Source of the DNA: Proteles cristata cristata
Lineage: Eukaryota; Chordata; Mammalia; Carnivora; Hyaenidae
Direction of reading: 5' to 3'
Assembly: GCA_017311185.1 (NCBI GenBank)
Contig: JAESUZ010001287.1
Location: 62,001 to 126,000 of the forward strand
DNA: 64,000 nt
The notes under the pieces were generated by a model. That model was not told where the DNA came from. It saw nothing but the letters and a program-made list of their open reading frames with translations, and did no database searches. The position numbers and the translations under genes are program-made. How positions within the stretch are numbered: the stretch's first letter is position 1; every line of letters starts with the position of its first letter. Of the stretch, positions 52,480 through 64,000 are shown in pieces.

Positions 52480-53200
52480 TCTGTGGTTTGTGGACAGGAG
52501 ACCGGCTCTGCCCGCTCGATATACCAGCACTTGCACTTCCTCCAGCACGTACCCGACCTATCGAGAAATTGTTCCTGCAGTGACAAACAAATTTCTGCGC
52601 CTGCGCTTTTCTGCCTCTCTCGCTACCCAGGTTACGGGAACTATTTCCCTTCTTCTCATTGGCCCGCAACTTGACTAATTAGTGGACATTGCGCATGCTC
52701 CGTATCAGATTTCTCCTTCCCCAGCCCGCCCCATTCCCGACCCAAGAGGGCGGGCGAAGTCGGCCAACACGCCTGCGCGAGAAGCGTGCCCCGGAAGTAG
52801 TTCTTTGGCCCTGTGACACGTAGCAACCGAGCAAGTACGGGGTCTTCATCTGTGTTTGGAGGTTTCGGGGGTTGCCGGAGCTGCTGACGCCGCTACCCCT
52901 GCTTCTGCGCTTGGTGAGTGTCTCCGGCTTGCGGCACGGTGTTCGGATTCTCCCCAGGCATGGGCGGCGCGGCTAGTTGCCGCCCTTCGGCGCAGCCAGC
53001 GTTCCGGTCCTTTCGCTCAGACCCTCGTTCCCCTTCAGGTCCCTGCCTTGACGCGGCCCCGGTAGCTCAGGCGTGGCTTTTTAGGGATCTACACCGTCGC
53101 GGCCGGCTCAAGCCTTATTTTGCAAGGAGGCAGTCGCAGTTGTCAGGGTCAAAGCTCTGCCCCGAGGGGAGGAATCGTCTTTGTTGTTTTTAGACCTCCA
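52480..53200. promoter_or_regulatory. CpG-island promoter of YIPF5, probably shared with KCTD16
   Basis: A dense CpG region with classic housekeeping promoter motifs: two NRF1-like sites (CTGCGCCTGCGC near 52595 and TTGCGCATGC near 52689), an inverted CCAAT box (CATTGG near 52659), GC boxes (CCGCCCC near 52725, GGGCGGG near 52748), another GCCTGCGCG near 52771 and an ETS/GABPA site (CCGGAAGT at 52791). There is no obvious TATA box. YIPF5 exon 1 starts just right of the ETS site. In human the two genes lie head to head with adjacent starts, so the left half of the island is the likely first non-coding exon of KCTD16 on the minus strand. Confidence 0.8.
52800..52913 (+). other. YIPF5: YIPF5 exon 1 (non-coding 5'UTR)
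   Basis: The exon end is set by the donor CTTG|GTGAGTG at 52914. The start is only approximate: transcription probably begins within a few tens of bases of the ETS site at 52791. No ATG occurs in this stretch, so the first start codon met by ribosomes is the YIPF5 ATG in exon 2. Confidence 0.65.
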
Positions 53201-53497
53201 AGGAACCAGTTCTCTCATGACCCTCCTTCCCCTAATTATAATGACAATTGTAATAGTAACGATTGAATGACCTGGAGCCGGGACACGTCGGCTCCTTGAA
53301 ATGGAAGTGCCATCCCAGCTCTTGATTTCAAGATTAGACGTTTCCTTTGTAACTGTCACCCAAGCCTATCGTCCAAATGCTGTTTCCCGAAATTCCGGAG
53401 GAAATAATTTGATGCCTACTGAGGCTTTTTGCTTAGTAGGGAAATGAATTCAGTAGCACCTTGCGTATAAACAGTATTTGCCGTTCTTCTCTTGCAG

Positions 53498-53507
53498 ATC
53501 ATTTGCA
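53498..53507 (+). other. YIPF5: YIPF5 exon 2, 5'UTR part
   Basis: A clear acceptor (TTCTTCTCTTGCAG, AG at 53496-53497) opens exon 2. Only ten bases separate the splice site from the ATG at 53508. Confidence 0.85.
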
Positions 53508-53617
53508 ATGTCAGGCTTTGATAACTTAAACACGGGTTTCTACCAGACAAGTTACAGCATCGATGACCAGCCACAGCAGTCGTATGATTATGGAGGAAGC
53601 GGAGGACCTTATAACAA
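53508..53617 (+). CDS. YIPF5: YIPF5 coding exon 2 (residues 1-36 plus two bases)
   Basis: YIPF5 (YIP1A) is a five-pass membrane protein of the ER exit sites, ERGIC and cis-Golgi that interacts with YIF1 and Rab/COPII machinery in ER-Golgi traffic. The exon starts with ATG and reads [20 protein letters not shown], followed by [16 protein letters not shown]. This is the cytosolic, Tyr/Gln/Gly-rich N-terminus of the family. It ends in phase 2 at AAC AA before the donor GTAACC at 53618. The donor is weaker than consensus at its +4 to +6 positions. The two leftover bases join the first base of exon 3 to give lysine 37. Confidence 0.97.
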
Positions 53618-53959
53618 GTAACCTGTCAACTTTGACCATTTATTTAGTCAAGATTAAAGTGAAAGCATGTATCCTGAATATTTGGTACTGCCTAAAACTG
53701 AATGTGTCAACATGCCCTTGACAGGAACCTGATTTTTCATACTCTTCCTGACCTTGGTTTCAATTTGAAGGGATTGCCCTAGTTAGAGTTTGGTACTGTC
53801 TGCAAAATCTTGCATTGTGCCCTGAGTGCAAAAGTAGATTGTTAGAGCTGATTCCTACTAATAGTATTTCTATATCATTTAAGATATGGATAGGAGCTTC
53901 AAGGACCTAGAGACACCTGGGCTCTTTAGTCCAGAGAACGAGTTAAAAATTTAAAATCA

Positions 53960-54180
53960 TGTGGGCATCTGCGTGGCTCAGTCGGTTGAGCGTCCAGCTT
54001 CGGCTCAGGTCATGATCTCACAGCCATGAGATTGTGGGTTCGAGCCCTGCATTGGGCTCTGTGCTGACAGCCAGCTGAGAGCCTGGAGTCACTTTCAGAT
54101 TCTGTGTCTCCCTCTCTCTCTGACCCTCCCCTGCTCACTGCTGTCTCTCTCTTTCAGGAAAACAAAAACAGAACATTGAA
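53960..54180 (+). mobile_element. CAN-SINE in YIPF5 intron 2
   Basis: Head GCATCTGCGTGGCTCAGTCG, CT-rich body, tail with GAAAACAAAAACAGAACATT. A-rich flanks resemble each other. Confidence 0.93.
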
Positions 54181-56070
54181 AAAAATTTTAAATCTTGTAG
54201 TGGCTAGGTTAGAAGTTAAATCAGTCCAAATTCAGATCTTATCAATGTGAATTCACTGTGCTTTCTGACACTGTGCAGCAGTGTAACCTGCCTGTTATGA
54301 GTCATCAGGTGATTTCATATAGCAAGCGATAATCATTTTTATTACTCTTACCAAAACCTTGCGGCCTGTACACACAAGTTGCCGGTTGCAGACTGAAGAC
54401 GGATCTCAAAACCTTTCAGCCCCGAACTGTTAAGAACAAAACAAAACAAAACACCCTGATTTTTTCATAGTTTCAGGTGTTGGTGGCAGAAATACATTAG
54501 CTGAGGTTTTCTGCCAATCTGTAGCACATCGTGTTCTTAGTTTCTGAAGCCTTTGAAGGCGATCCCATCAGTCATTAACTATACCTTTTTTAGATAGTCC
54601 AGGACTCCTTCAGGAATCGTGTAGAAATGAATGGACCTGTTTTGAGCGATAAATGCATGCATTGACATGGCTGCATAAATACTGCACCTACTTTGTGTGC
54701 CGTCTGATGTTCCTCTGAATGAACAACCTCACAAAGGTTCTTCCAGGATTAGGGTCAGACAGGTTATATATCAAGTCAATTTGAGAGAAACATGAATTAA
54801 TAAATCTGAATGGAAGTGCCCAAGAATTTGAAAAGCAAACCAAAAACCTAATTCAGCCCTCACTATGGTTTGTCTTGGATAAACTATACTTTTTACAACC
54901 CATTGATCCCTTGAATCTGCCTAATTTGATATATTCTAAGGCTTTTTTCCCCCTAAATCCTAACACATTGAACAGTGGGAGTGAGCATGTAAAAAACACT
55001 ATCTGAATCGCTTTTTTCATTTTTGTTAAATTCTCAGTTATAAAGTGTTGGGGATTTGTCTTGTATTGATCAATTAACTGGGCAGAATTGGAAAAATTGT
55101 GCTGAGAAATATCCATTCATTTATTTAGTTAAGAACGCGTTTTTTGTTTTGTGTTGTTTTTTTCTTTAATTTGGGAATAAGAGGGAAATGAATGAAAGAC
55201 TGGCCAAAGTGCAGCCACAGGGCTTTGGAAAACTCGTCTCTGTATGTGGGCCTCTTTAACTAAATGATGTTTGGCTTCAGCAGAACTGTGACATTTAGAT
55301 TACAACCTCCTAGGTGTATTTATCTCTGCCTTTTTTTCCTGCCCTGTCCCTGCTTGATTCCTTAAAGGTGTGACTTATCTTTTCATCCCAGTTAGCATCA
55401 GCTCAGTTCAGTTTTCTGCAGGGAGATGGTTTACATATTCTGTTGCTAATACTTCTCATCTCCATTACAACCACATCATGTACTAGTAAGCATTGCTTCA
55501 GTGTAAGGAAGTTATTTTCCTGGTGCTTATATGCCCACTATTGCAGTTTACAAATAGGGGTTTATAGATGAAGCCTACGAAGACAGAAAGCTTAATGTAT
55601 TAGCAGTAATAATTGGGTTTCATTTATAAGTATCATTTATATATTCATACAACAACAACAAAAAGTTAAAGACCCTTTGATCGTAATCTGTTGAGTTTTA
55701 TGACTGTCATGTTGGACACGTCCCACATTGTATGTCAGATACACCTATAAAATACCAACTACATATTTTTAAAGTATTTAAAGCTAGTATTTTTTTCTTT
55801 TTTGACTTAACTGATAAAGACATTTATGGAATACAGTGTGCATTTAGTCAATACAGATCGTATCTACCATACTATGTTCTAGTTTAAAGCCAGCAGGAGC
55901 AAATCAGGAATTTTCCTGACCAGGTCCTACCAGAAGAGGAAAATAGTAAAATTCCGTGGCGTTGTCTTTCTCATCTTACATCTTGAAGAAGGAATGAAGA
56001 CACCGCTTTTGAAGTGATCATTTTCTTGGGGGCTAGTTCTCTTCCTTATGTGACATTTATGAGTCTTATG
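54181..56070. other. YIPF5: Unique sequence in YIPF5 intron 2
   Basis: No repeat or exon recognised between the SINE at 53960 and the hAT fossil. Confidence 0.5.
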
Positions 56071-56978
56071 TCAGGCATTCTGAAGTGTGGCCTGCATACC
56101 CCAGAGGGTTCTTGAGACCTTCCAGGGAGTCTTTAAGCTCAAGACTATTCTTATAAAAGTACTGAGACATTATATACCTTTTTAGGTGTGTTGACATTTG
56201 TACTGTTGTAAAAATAGTGATTGATAAAAGTGCTAGTACCTGAATGTGAATCAAGACAAGGGCATCAAATTGTTCTAGGTATCATTATATTTCTCATTGC
56301 CACATACTTGCTGGGATGCTAGGGGAGCCACTTTTATTTAAGGATGTCCTTGATGAAGCAGTAAAACTTACTGTGTTATTAAATCCTGACCTTTTAGTAC
56401 ACACATAGTAAAATAATCTGCATGACAAATGGGAAATAGTCTTTCTGGTCTGTCCTGGAGCACAGTCTTATCGCTAAGAAAAGGCCCTGTGCAATTTGAA
56501 TCGCAGGTTGAATCAGCTGCTTTTTCATGAAAACTATTTTTACTGGAAAGAACATCTGACAAACTATGGTTATTTAAACTTGAGTACTGGGCATATATTT
56601 TCCTGAGGATGAAATAGTTGAGCCTCTTACTTCAAGAAATAAAACTGGCAGAATGTGTAGCTAGTGATTAAATTCTAGTTTTCAGGTAAAAATGAAGATT
56701 TGGGAAGATTGTCCATAACTGTCAGTTTCCTAGTAGTAACCATTTTTCTGATGAAATCACTGGTCATATTAACAAATGAAAAGGATAATTTTCTTATAAT
56801 TATCCTTCATATATATGTTTTTATATTAAATATGTCAGTATTTGGGAGATATGTATAACTCAGTAATATTTTCTAAGTCAACAGTGAATGTTACAGAATC
56901 ATACATGAGTAAAGAAAGGATCCATTCCAAGCGCAAAGCACATCACTATATTCTGGGACAGTATAAAAAGTTATTAGT

Positions 56979-57130
56979 GAGGCACCTGGTGGCTCATTTG
57001 GGCATCCGACTCTTGATTTTGGGTCAGGTCATGATCTCACAGTTTCTGAGTTCAAACCCTAACTTGGGCTTTGTGCTGATAATGTGGAGCCTGCTTGGGA
57101 TTCTCTCTCTGCTTCTCCTCTGCATGCACA

Positions 57131-57166
<36 letters not shown>

Positions 57167-57210
57167 GTGTGCATGCGCACACACTCTTTATTTCTCAAAT
57201 AAACTTAAAA
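56979..57210 (+). mobile_element. CAN-SINE inside the hAT fossil, with (GT)n
   Basis: Head GAGGCACCTGGTGGCTCATT is slightly shortened. A (GT)n tract at 57136-57165 replaces part of the CT-rich body. Confidence 0.88.
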
Positions 57211-57572
57211 CGTTTATTATTGTTCCATCTTCTGTGTTGCAATTTAAATTTAAAACACTACGATTTTTTGGGTTTCGATATGAAAAGAACATTCATGATA
57301 ATAATCTCAAAAGGTCAAATAATTTTCCAACTAGTCTGCCTGATTAGATTTTTTTTCAGTTACTTCAACTAAGGCAATATATCACCACAAACGGAATACA
57401 TAAACAGATATAAGAATTTTTAGCTGTTGTTAAACTAGACATGAATCAGATTGTCAAAAATATAATACAGTGCCACTTTTCTCAATAGTTTCTCAATAGT
57501 TTTTTAAAGTTATTCTTTCACTAAAAATTTATGCCAACATAGAATGGATTTATTGTGACTCTGAATGAATAT

Positions 57573-57776
57573 TTAGTTTTTTTTAGTGTTTGTTTTTGAA
57601 AGAGAAAGTGTGCAAGTGGGGTAGGGACAGAGAGAGAGGAGACACAGAATCCAAAGCCGGCTCTGTTTTCTGAGTTGTCAGCACAGAACCCGACACGGGG
57701 CTTAAACTTATGAACAGTGAGATCATGACCTGAGCCAAAGTCACATGCTTAACCTACTGAGCCACCCAGGAGCCCC
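57573..57776 (-). mobile_element. CAN-SINE inside the hAT fossil
   Basis: Reverse orientation, head GAGCCACCCAGGAGCCCC, tail side TTAGTGTTTGTTTTTGAAAG. Confidence 0.9.
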
Positions 57777-58314
57777 ATTAAACATTTTGAACATTTCTCA
57801 CTTTTAATTTCTAATATGATAAATATTGACAGATACAGCCCACAGAAATAAAAAATCTTTGGGTTTCCCAGTAATAAATTTTTATAGTAAAAGGGGATCC
57901 TAAGAACAAAGAATTTGAGAACAACTGGTCTATACTATTCTTTTTGTTTTTTTCTGTTGCATACACACTCATATTCTCTCTTTCTGTGAAAAAGAGAATA
58001 AAATCCATCCTGTTGATGCAGATTGTCTGATCCTCCATATGGAGCTTTTCTAGTTGTTTCATAAACTCCATGTTAGATTTATGGTACATTTTAACAGAGA
58101 TCAACATAGCATATTGTACTAAATCAGAAAATGTGAATTCTTCTCCTAGTTTACTTCAACCAGCTAATCCTGTGGGATAAGTGTGTGTATGTTTAAGTAA
58201 GTAGAAACCAACATATTTCATACTAGAATGGGGAAAGGCATATATGGAAAAAGGATATAGCTATCTCTATAAAGTAGGATTTGGGGGGGATTTTTATTAT
58301 AATTCTTAAGAGTT

Positions 58315-58490
58315 GGTCCCTGGAGTCAAAAAGTCTAGTTTGAAATCTTGGCACCACCATACGCAAATCATTTTAGCCTAAGTATTAGCTTCTACATCTT
58401 TATAATGGGAAAGATGTTAAAAGCAACCTCCTAAAGTTGTAGTAAGGTAATATGATATAATTCACATTAAACATTTACAACTGTGCTTTA
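58315..58490 (+). mobile_element. MIR element in YIPF5 intron 2
   Basis: MIR words: CCTGGAGTCAAAAAGTCTAG, CAAATCATTTTAGCC, TCTACATCTTTATAATGGGA. A SINE follows at 58505. Confidence 0.6.
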
Positions 58491-58504
58491 CAAAGTGACA
58501 TTCA

Positions 58505-58733
58505 GGGGTGGCTGGGTGGCTCAGTTGGTTGAGCGTCCGACTTTGGCTCAGGTCATGATCTCATGTTTCGTGGGTTCAAGCCCCATGTCAGGCTCTGTGC
58601 TGACAGCTCAGATCCTGGAGTCTGTTTCAGATTCTGTGTCTCTCTCTATCACTGACCCTCCCCTGCTCATACTGTCTCTCTCTGTCAGAAATAAATAAAA
58701 ACATTAAAACAAAACAAAAACATTTAAAAAAAC
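58505..58733 (+). mobile_element. CAN-SINE in YIPF5 intron 2
   Basis: Head GGGGTGGCTGGGTGGCTCAG, AAATAAATAAAAACATT tail. Target duplication CAAAGTGACATTCA at 58491 and 58734. Confidence 0.94.
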
Positions 58734-59230
58734 CAAAGTGACATTCAAATAGGTTATTTGTATTTTTGTAAATTTTTAGTAGCTAATATGTACCTGTATG
58801 TTACTTATAACATATGTTAGAATGAATGAATTTTGATAAGTTTTTAATGTGAAAATTAAGTCTTCCACTTCCCCTTTCTTCCAGGTTCCTTTACCTATAT
58901 AATTATATGTGTTATATTAAATGTTACATTATACTCAAACCTATATAATTATATGTAATGTAAGTATATGTGTATAAAATACACATTCAAATATATAGAT
59001 ACAGATGTATTCTAAGAAGTACAATCATAGTGGGTATATAAGGTATATACTATTCTGAACGTTGGGTGTTTTTTGTTTCTGTCCACTAAATATTTTTTGA
59101 TTATCATTCCTTATTAGTACACATTGAAGTACCTTATTCCTTTTAATGGGTGCATAGTAATTTATGCCTATATAGTATATTTACTGATAACTGTTTTTGG
59201 TTTTTATCATTTGCTGTTAAAATAATGCTT

Positions 59231-59487
59231 TGGGACACCCAGGTGGCTCAGTCAGTTAAGCACCCGACTCTTGATCATGAGCTCATAGTACGTGAGTTCA
59301 AGCCTCGTGTTTGGCTCTGCAATGACAGAACAGAGCTTGCTTGGGATTCTGCTTTTCTCTCTCTCCCTCTCCCCTTCCTTTGCTCATGCAGCTTTCACTC
59401 TCTTGCTTGCTCTCTTTCTTCTCTCTCTCTCTCTCTCTCTCTCTCCTTCCCTGAAAATAAGTAAATAAAACTTTAGAAATTGAAAAA
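59231..59487 (+). mobile_element. CAN-SINE in YIPF5 intron 2
   Basis: Head TGGGACACCCAGGTGGCTCA and an expanded (CT)n near 59420-59443. Target duplication AATAATGCTT at 59221 and 59488. Confidence 0.93.
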
Positions 59488-59646
59488 AATAATGCTTCAT
59501 CGAATTCTGTATTACTATGTAGCCAGAAAAATAACATTTTTTTAAAGCTTGGGTTGGACTAGAGTGGTAAATAAATCTTGAGTCTCCGTCCCATTGGACT
59601 TTCCAGAGGGTTTTGCCACTTTGCCATTATTTGGATTTGCTTTTAT

Positions 59647-59828
59647 TGTATTATTTTTAAATGCTTATTTATTTATATAAAGAGAGAGAGGAAGAGAGAA
59701 TCCCAAGCAGGCTCTGGTGTCTCAGAGAAGAGCCAGTTGTGGGGCTTAGTCTCACAAAGCATGTGATCATGACCTGAGCCAGAATCAAGAATCAGACACT
59801 TAACTGACTGAGCCAGCAAGGCACCCCC
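59647..59828 (-). mobile_element. CAN-SINE in YIPF5 intron 2, divergent
   Basis: Reverse orientation, head ACTGAGCCAGCAAGGCACCC. Flanks GATTTGCTTTTA (59634) and GAATTTGCTTTTA (59829). Confidence 0.88.
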
Positions 59829-59840
59829 GAATTTGCTTTT

Positions 59841-60919
59841 AATCAAGACGTTCAGTTAATTTAAAAATTAGATTTAGTTTTAAAATCTCAAATAATATTC
59901 ATGGCAGTCATTAGATTTTATATTTATTAAAAGGAAAGTATAAAATTTTAAAAGGTAATTAAAGCATCTTTAAGCCTTCTCAGTTGTTTTTAAAAATATC
60001 TTTTCAAGTAATTATTTTACTTCTATATTTCTTACTTTGTATTTAGATTAGTCCCATTGCTAGGTAGGTCATATTTTTTCCCCAGAACATGTTGAAACAA
60101 GTTTTGAAAGATACTTCTTCAATGTCCTTCTTTTCCCTGTTTTGTTTTTTTCTTCATCATTAAAATAGCCATGGTAAAACCTCTTTGTCTACAATGCAGG
60201 ATTTACTGCAGCACATATCAAATGAGACAGTAGGCATTTACCTACTTTGAAAAGTTGAAAGTGCTATTCAAATGCAAGATGTACTAACAGTGTTCTGTTA
60301 TATTCAGAAAGCTTTCAGAGAAAGAGGCTTGAATTTTTTCACTCTGTGCTTGAAATTGATGGTTGTTCTTAAAGAGATTTACCCACTTGCAAAAAAATAA
60401 CACACTACAGAGAGTAAAGAAGAATGATTTGACATTCAATGGAGATTCAAACCACAATGGAACATTATATAACTTGTAGTACAAAGTCTCATGTTACGTT
60501 TTAATTCATAGTCTTAGGTATAAGTTTTATTCCTCAGCTATCTTTCTATTATATATAATTTATTTTATTATATTATATATAATTTATTATATATAGTATA
60601 TATTTTATGATATACACTTACTGAAAGGCGATAAGTAAGATTTTTTAGTTTTCATTTGTTGATCCCCCAAGGCTTTAAAAATTTCAATAGTTTTTAAAAT
60701 TCTTAAGCACTGTGTGAGTGTTGGCATTGTCAGGAAGATCCTCTTAAAAAAACACTGACAGCTTACCACTGGAGAGAATCACATTGCTCTTAGTAATCAT
60801 TTCAACACCATTTATGCAAACTGGCACAGTAACTATCCTAGGAAGTGTGTGACGGTTCCTGTCATGCTCTCAGGGATGTCCACTGTTGACATTCTGAGAA
60901 ATGGAACTTTGATTTACAG
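59841..60919. other. YIPF5: Right end of YIPF5 intron 2
   Basis: AT-rich unique sequence with one TA microsatellite, ending at the weak exon 3 acceptor. Confidence 0.55.
60545..60612. repeat. AT-rich (TATAA)n region in YIPF5 intron 2
   Basis: TATATATAATTTATTTTATT and TATTATATATAATTTATTA units. Confidence 0.8.
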
Positions 60920-61092
60920 ACCATATGCTGGCTATGACTACTCACAACAAAGCCGATTTGTCCCTCCGGACATGATGCAGCCACAACAGCCATACAGCGG
61001 ACAGATTTTCCAGCCAACTCAGGCATATACTCCGACGACACCTCAGCCATTCTATGGAAACAACTTTGAGGATGAGCCACCGTTATTAGAAG
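60920..61092 (+). CDS. YIPF5: YIPF5 coding exon 3 (residues 37-94)
   Basis: The exon encodes the rest of the cytosolic Pro/Gln/Tyr-rich tail: [20 protein letters not shown], then [30 protein letters not shown] and DEPPLLE. It begins after TTTACAG (AG at 60918-60919) and ends in phase 1 before GTAGGATG at 61093. The preceding tract (GAAATGGAACTTTGATTTACAG) is purine-rich, so the acceptor is weak. The open frame continues upstream into the intron, but those residues do not belong to the protein. Exon length 173 fits the phases on both sides exactly. Confidence 0.96.
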
Positions 61093-62067
<975 letters not shown>

Positions 62068-62227
62068 TAGTTTGAACTCTCAGTATGAGATTAAAGAACA
62101 TTCTTTAATGGCCAAGAACTGTTTATACATCAGATCTTTCATGTGTTTTGAATGATATTGAGTTGCTTGAATTTATACCCATTCATTGCTTCTCCATTGA
62201 TAATAAATGTAATATACTTGGAAATAT

Positions 62228-62398
62228 TTTTTTAAGTTTATTTATTTATTTTGAGAGAGAGAGAGAACGTGCGCGTGTGAGGGGGATGGGAGTGGAGAAA
62301 GAATCCCAGCACGGGGCTCCATCTCACAAACTGAAATCATGACCTGATCTGAGATTGAGAGTCAGACACTTAACTGACGGAGCCACCCAGGCGCACCT
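62228..62398 (-). mobile_element. CAN-SINE in YIPF5 intron 4
   Basis: Reverse orientation, tail side TTTATTTATTTATTTTGAGA, head GAGCCACCCAGGCGCACC. The body is shortened. Confidence 0.9.
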
Positions 62399-63013
62399 AA
62401 CACAGTACTGTCTTAAGTCTGTTCAGGAATGTCTTTTATAATTTAGTTTAGTTTAGTTTTGTTTTGTTTTGTTTGTTTATCAAAAGACTGAGTAAGTCCA
62501 CCAGTGATTTGGAAAAATAATGAAAGAAAAATACATCTTCCATTATATTTTTCTTGCTTGGTCATTATTTTTCTTTTCTCCTCCCTTCCCCATGAAACCC
62601 TGGTATCCTGCTTATCCTGACTTCCTTTCTCTTATCTTCTTTAACAGCCGCATAGGTGAATGATGAAATTAGTTCTGCTGTTAAAATGATTATGATTTCA
62701 TCTGCCTATGAGAATAAATTGCTTTGAGGCAATTTTGGTGGTATTTGTTGCTTTCAGGGAATATTGGCTATTTGGGATTTTCCATCTTGTCTCTGTAGTT
62801 TATTTGCTTAAAATCAGACAGATTTCTTTTTAGAAATCTACTTAACGATGATCGTAGCATGATTTTGTGTCTCTGTTTGCTGAATTGTTGATCTACTACC
62901 TGGAAAATGAAAAATCAAATATATGTATATTGGGAAGTAGGTACCTCAGACTTCCTGAGGAAGGTGTAATACCCCATCCATGTTTTACTATTCTGCATAA
63001 AGAATAGATGCCT

Positions 63014-63223
63014 GGGGGTGCCTGGTAGTTTAGTTAGTTAAGCTTCCAACTGTGGCTCAGGTCACGGTTCATGAGTGTGAGCCCTGTGTCAGGCTCTGAG
63101 CTGACAACTCAGAGCCTGGAGCCTGCTTTGGATCCTGTGTCTCCCTTTCTCTCTGTCCCTGCCCTGCTCATGCTCTGTCTTACTCTGTCTCTCAAAAATA
63201 AATAAACGTAAAAAAATTAAAAA
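63014..63223 (+). mobile_element. CAN-SINE in YIPF5 intron 4
   Basis: Head GGGGGTGCCTGGTAGTTTAG, CT-rich body, AAATAAATAAACGT tail. Target duplication AGATGCCT at 63006 and 63224. It ends 125 bases before exon 5. Confidence 0.93.
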
Positions 63224-63347
63224 AGATGCCTATACAGATTTTGATGCTCACAAATTGAATATTTTCTACCTGTAGTATTTTAGGTGAAATAAAGCCAAAT
63301 ATAATTTTTCCCCCCCCTTTAACCCATAATCTTCTCTTTACCCATAG

Positions 63348-63530
<183 letters not shown>

Positions 63531-64000
63531 TAAGTACTGATCTTTATTTTGGGGATTGACTAATTCTCTGTAGTAGGATATACCTCACCATCAGTTTGAG
63601 ATAAATCACTAATTCATCAAACATGAGATAGTGCCTGTTGTGAATGAGGACTATACTACAGGCATTTCAGTGGTAAACACTGAAACTAAGAATAAATTTT
63701 AAAGTTTTTATTACCATCTCTGCTTTTATCTGTGATAAAGAATGTCACTACTTTTGTGTTTTCTTAGCAGTGTCAGTAAACAAACCGAACAGGAGTGATT
63801 GTTAAATATTGCCTGAAAAGATCAGGTTGTTAAAAGTGTACTTTCCATCTCTGATATTTTTTAGACCATATCTCGTTTCTTAAAGATGTTGGACATATGC
63901 TAAGTGTTGAATAATAAAACACATATTCTTTATTTGGCGGCTTTTTAAGTGAAAATGAAACCTTTCTTTTTATGGTGAGAGGCTGTTAGTAGCCTATCGT

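Larger units (their letters stand above)
56071..57927 (+). mobile_element. Decayed hAT-superfamily DNA transposon with transposase remnants
   Basis: The left end (CAGGCATTCTGAAGTGTGG) and the right end (read in reverse, CAGTTGTTCTCAAATTCTTTG) are degraded hAT terminal inverted repeats. The flanks GTCTTATG and GTCTATAC resemble an 8-bp target duplication of nTCTAnAn type. Fragments of the transposase reading frame survive, for example around 56500-56560 (matching a phrase like TDKLWLFK) and 56870-56970, but with many stops and shifts. Two SINEs sit inside (56979-57210 and 57573-57776). It lies in YIPF5 intron 2. The exact subfamily (Tip100/Zaphod or Charlie type) was not resolved. Confidence 0.7.

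Noticed and set aside
60849..60919. Upstream start [10 protein letters not shown] in frame with YIPF5 exon 3
   Set aside because: It lies in the intron before the acceptor; the known protein joins exon 2 to exon 3 in perfect phase.

Overview
This window is a piece of a mammalian nuclear genome, almost certainly from a felid. About thirty short tRNA-derived SINEs with an A/B-box head, a CT-rich body and an (A/T)-rich tail match the carnivore CAN-SINE family. Many carry the version of the body typical of cats (SINEC_Fc type). No bacterial-style genes, operons, CRISPR arrays or other prokaryotic features were seen.

Two protein-coding genes are present and point away from each other. KCTD16 (minus strand, auxiliary subunit of the GABA-B receptor) has its first coding exon at 15338-16169; the rest of the gene lies left of the window. 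YIPF5 (plus strand, five-pass ER/Golgi membrane protein of the Yip1 family) starts in a CpG island near 52.8 kb. Its coding exons are at 53508-53617, 60920-61092, 61913-62058 and 63348-63529; the last part (about 54 residues by comparison with the usual 257) lies beyond the right edge. The same gene pair lies head to head on human chromosome 5q31-32. This suggests that the 52.48-52.91 kb island is a shared bidirectional promoter and that 16.2-52.5 kb is the large 5' intron of KCTD16. A second GC-rich island at 17.3-17.85 kb, surrounded by strong minus-strand splice donors, looks like an internal KCTD16 promoter or 5'UTR exon cluster.

Layout. 1-15.3 kb: KCTD16 intron with SINE, MIR and L2 fragments, one solo ERV1-type LTR (11282-11751) and a candidate conserved regulatory element (about 13.15-13.56 kb). 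15.3-18.4 kb: KCTD16 coding exon and candidate 5' region. 18.4-52.4 kb: repeat-rich intron with young SINEs, several L1 3' ends, a 2-kb L1 ORF2 fragment, L2, MIR, MER5A and microsatellites. 52.4-53.2 kb: CpG-island promoter. 53.5-64 kb: YIPF5 exons, with introns holding SINEs and a decayed hAT transposon (56071-57927) that itself was hit by two SINEs.

No previously undescribed protein system was found. The observations most worth checking are the putative internal KCTD16 promoter, the shared KCTD16/YIPF5 promoter, a U6 snRNA 5'-fragment with apparent target-site duplications, the hAT fossil, and a chained SINE-L1 insertion sharing three copies of one target site. Repeat family names were assigned by eye from remembered consensus sequences, not by a database search.
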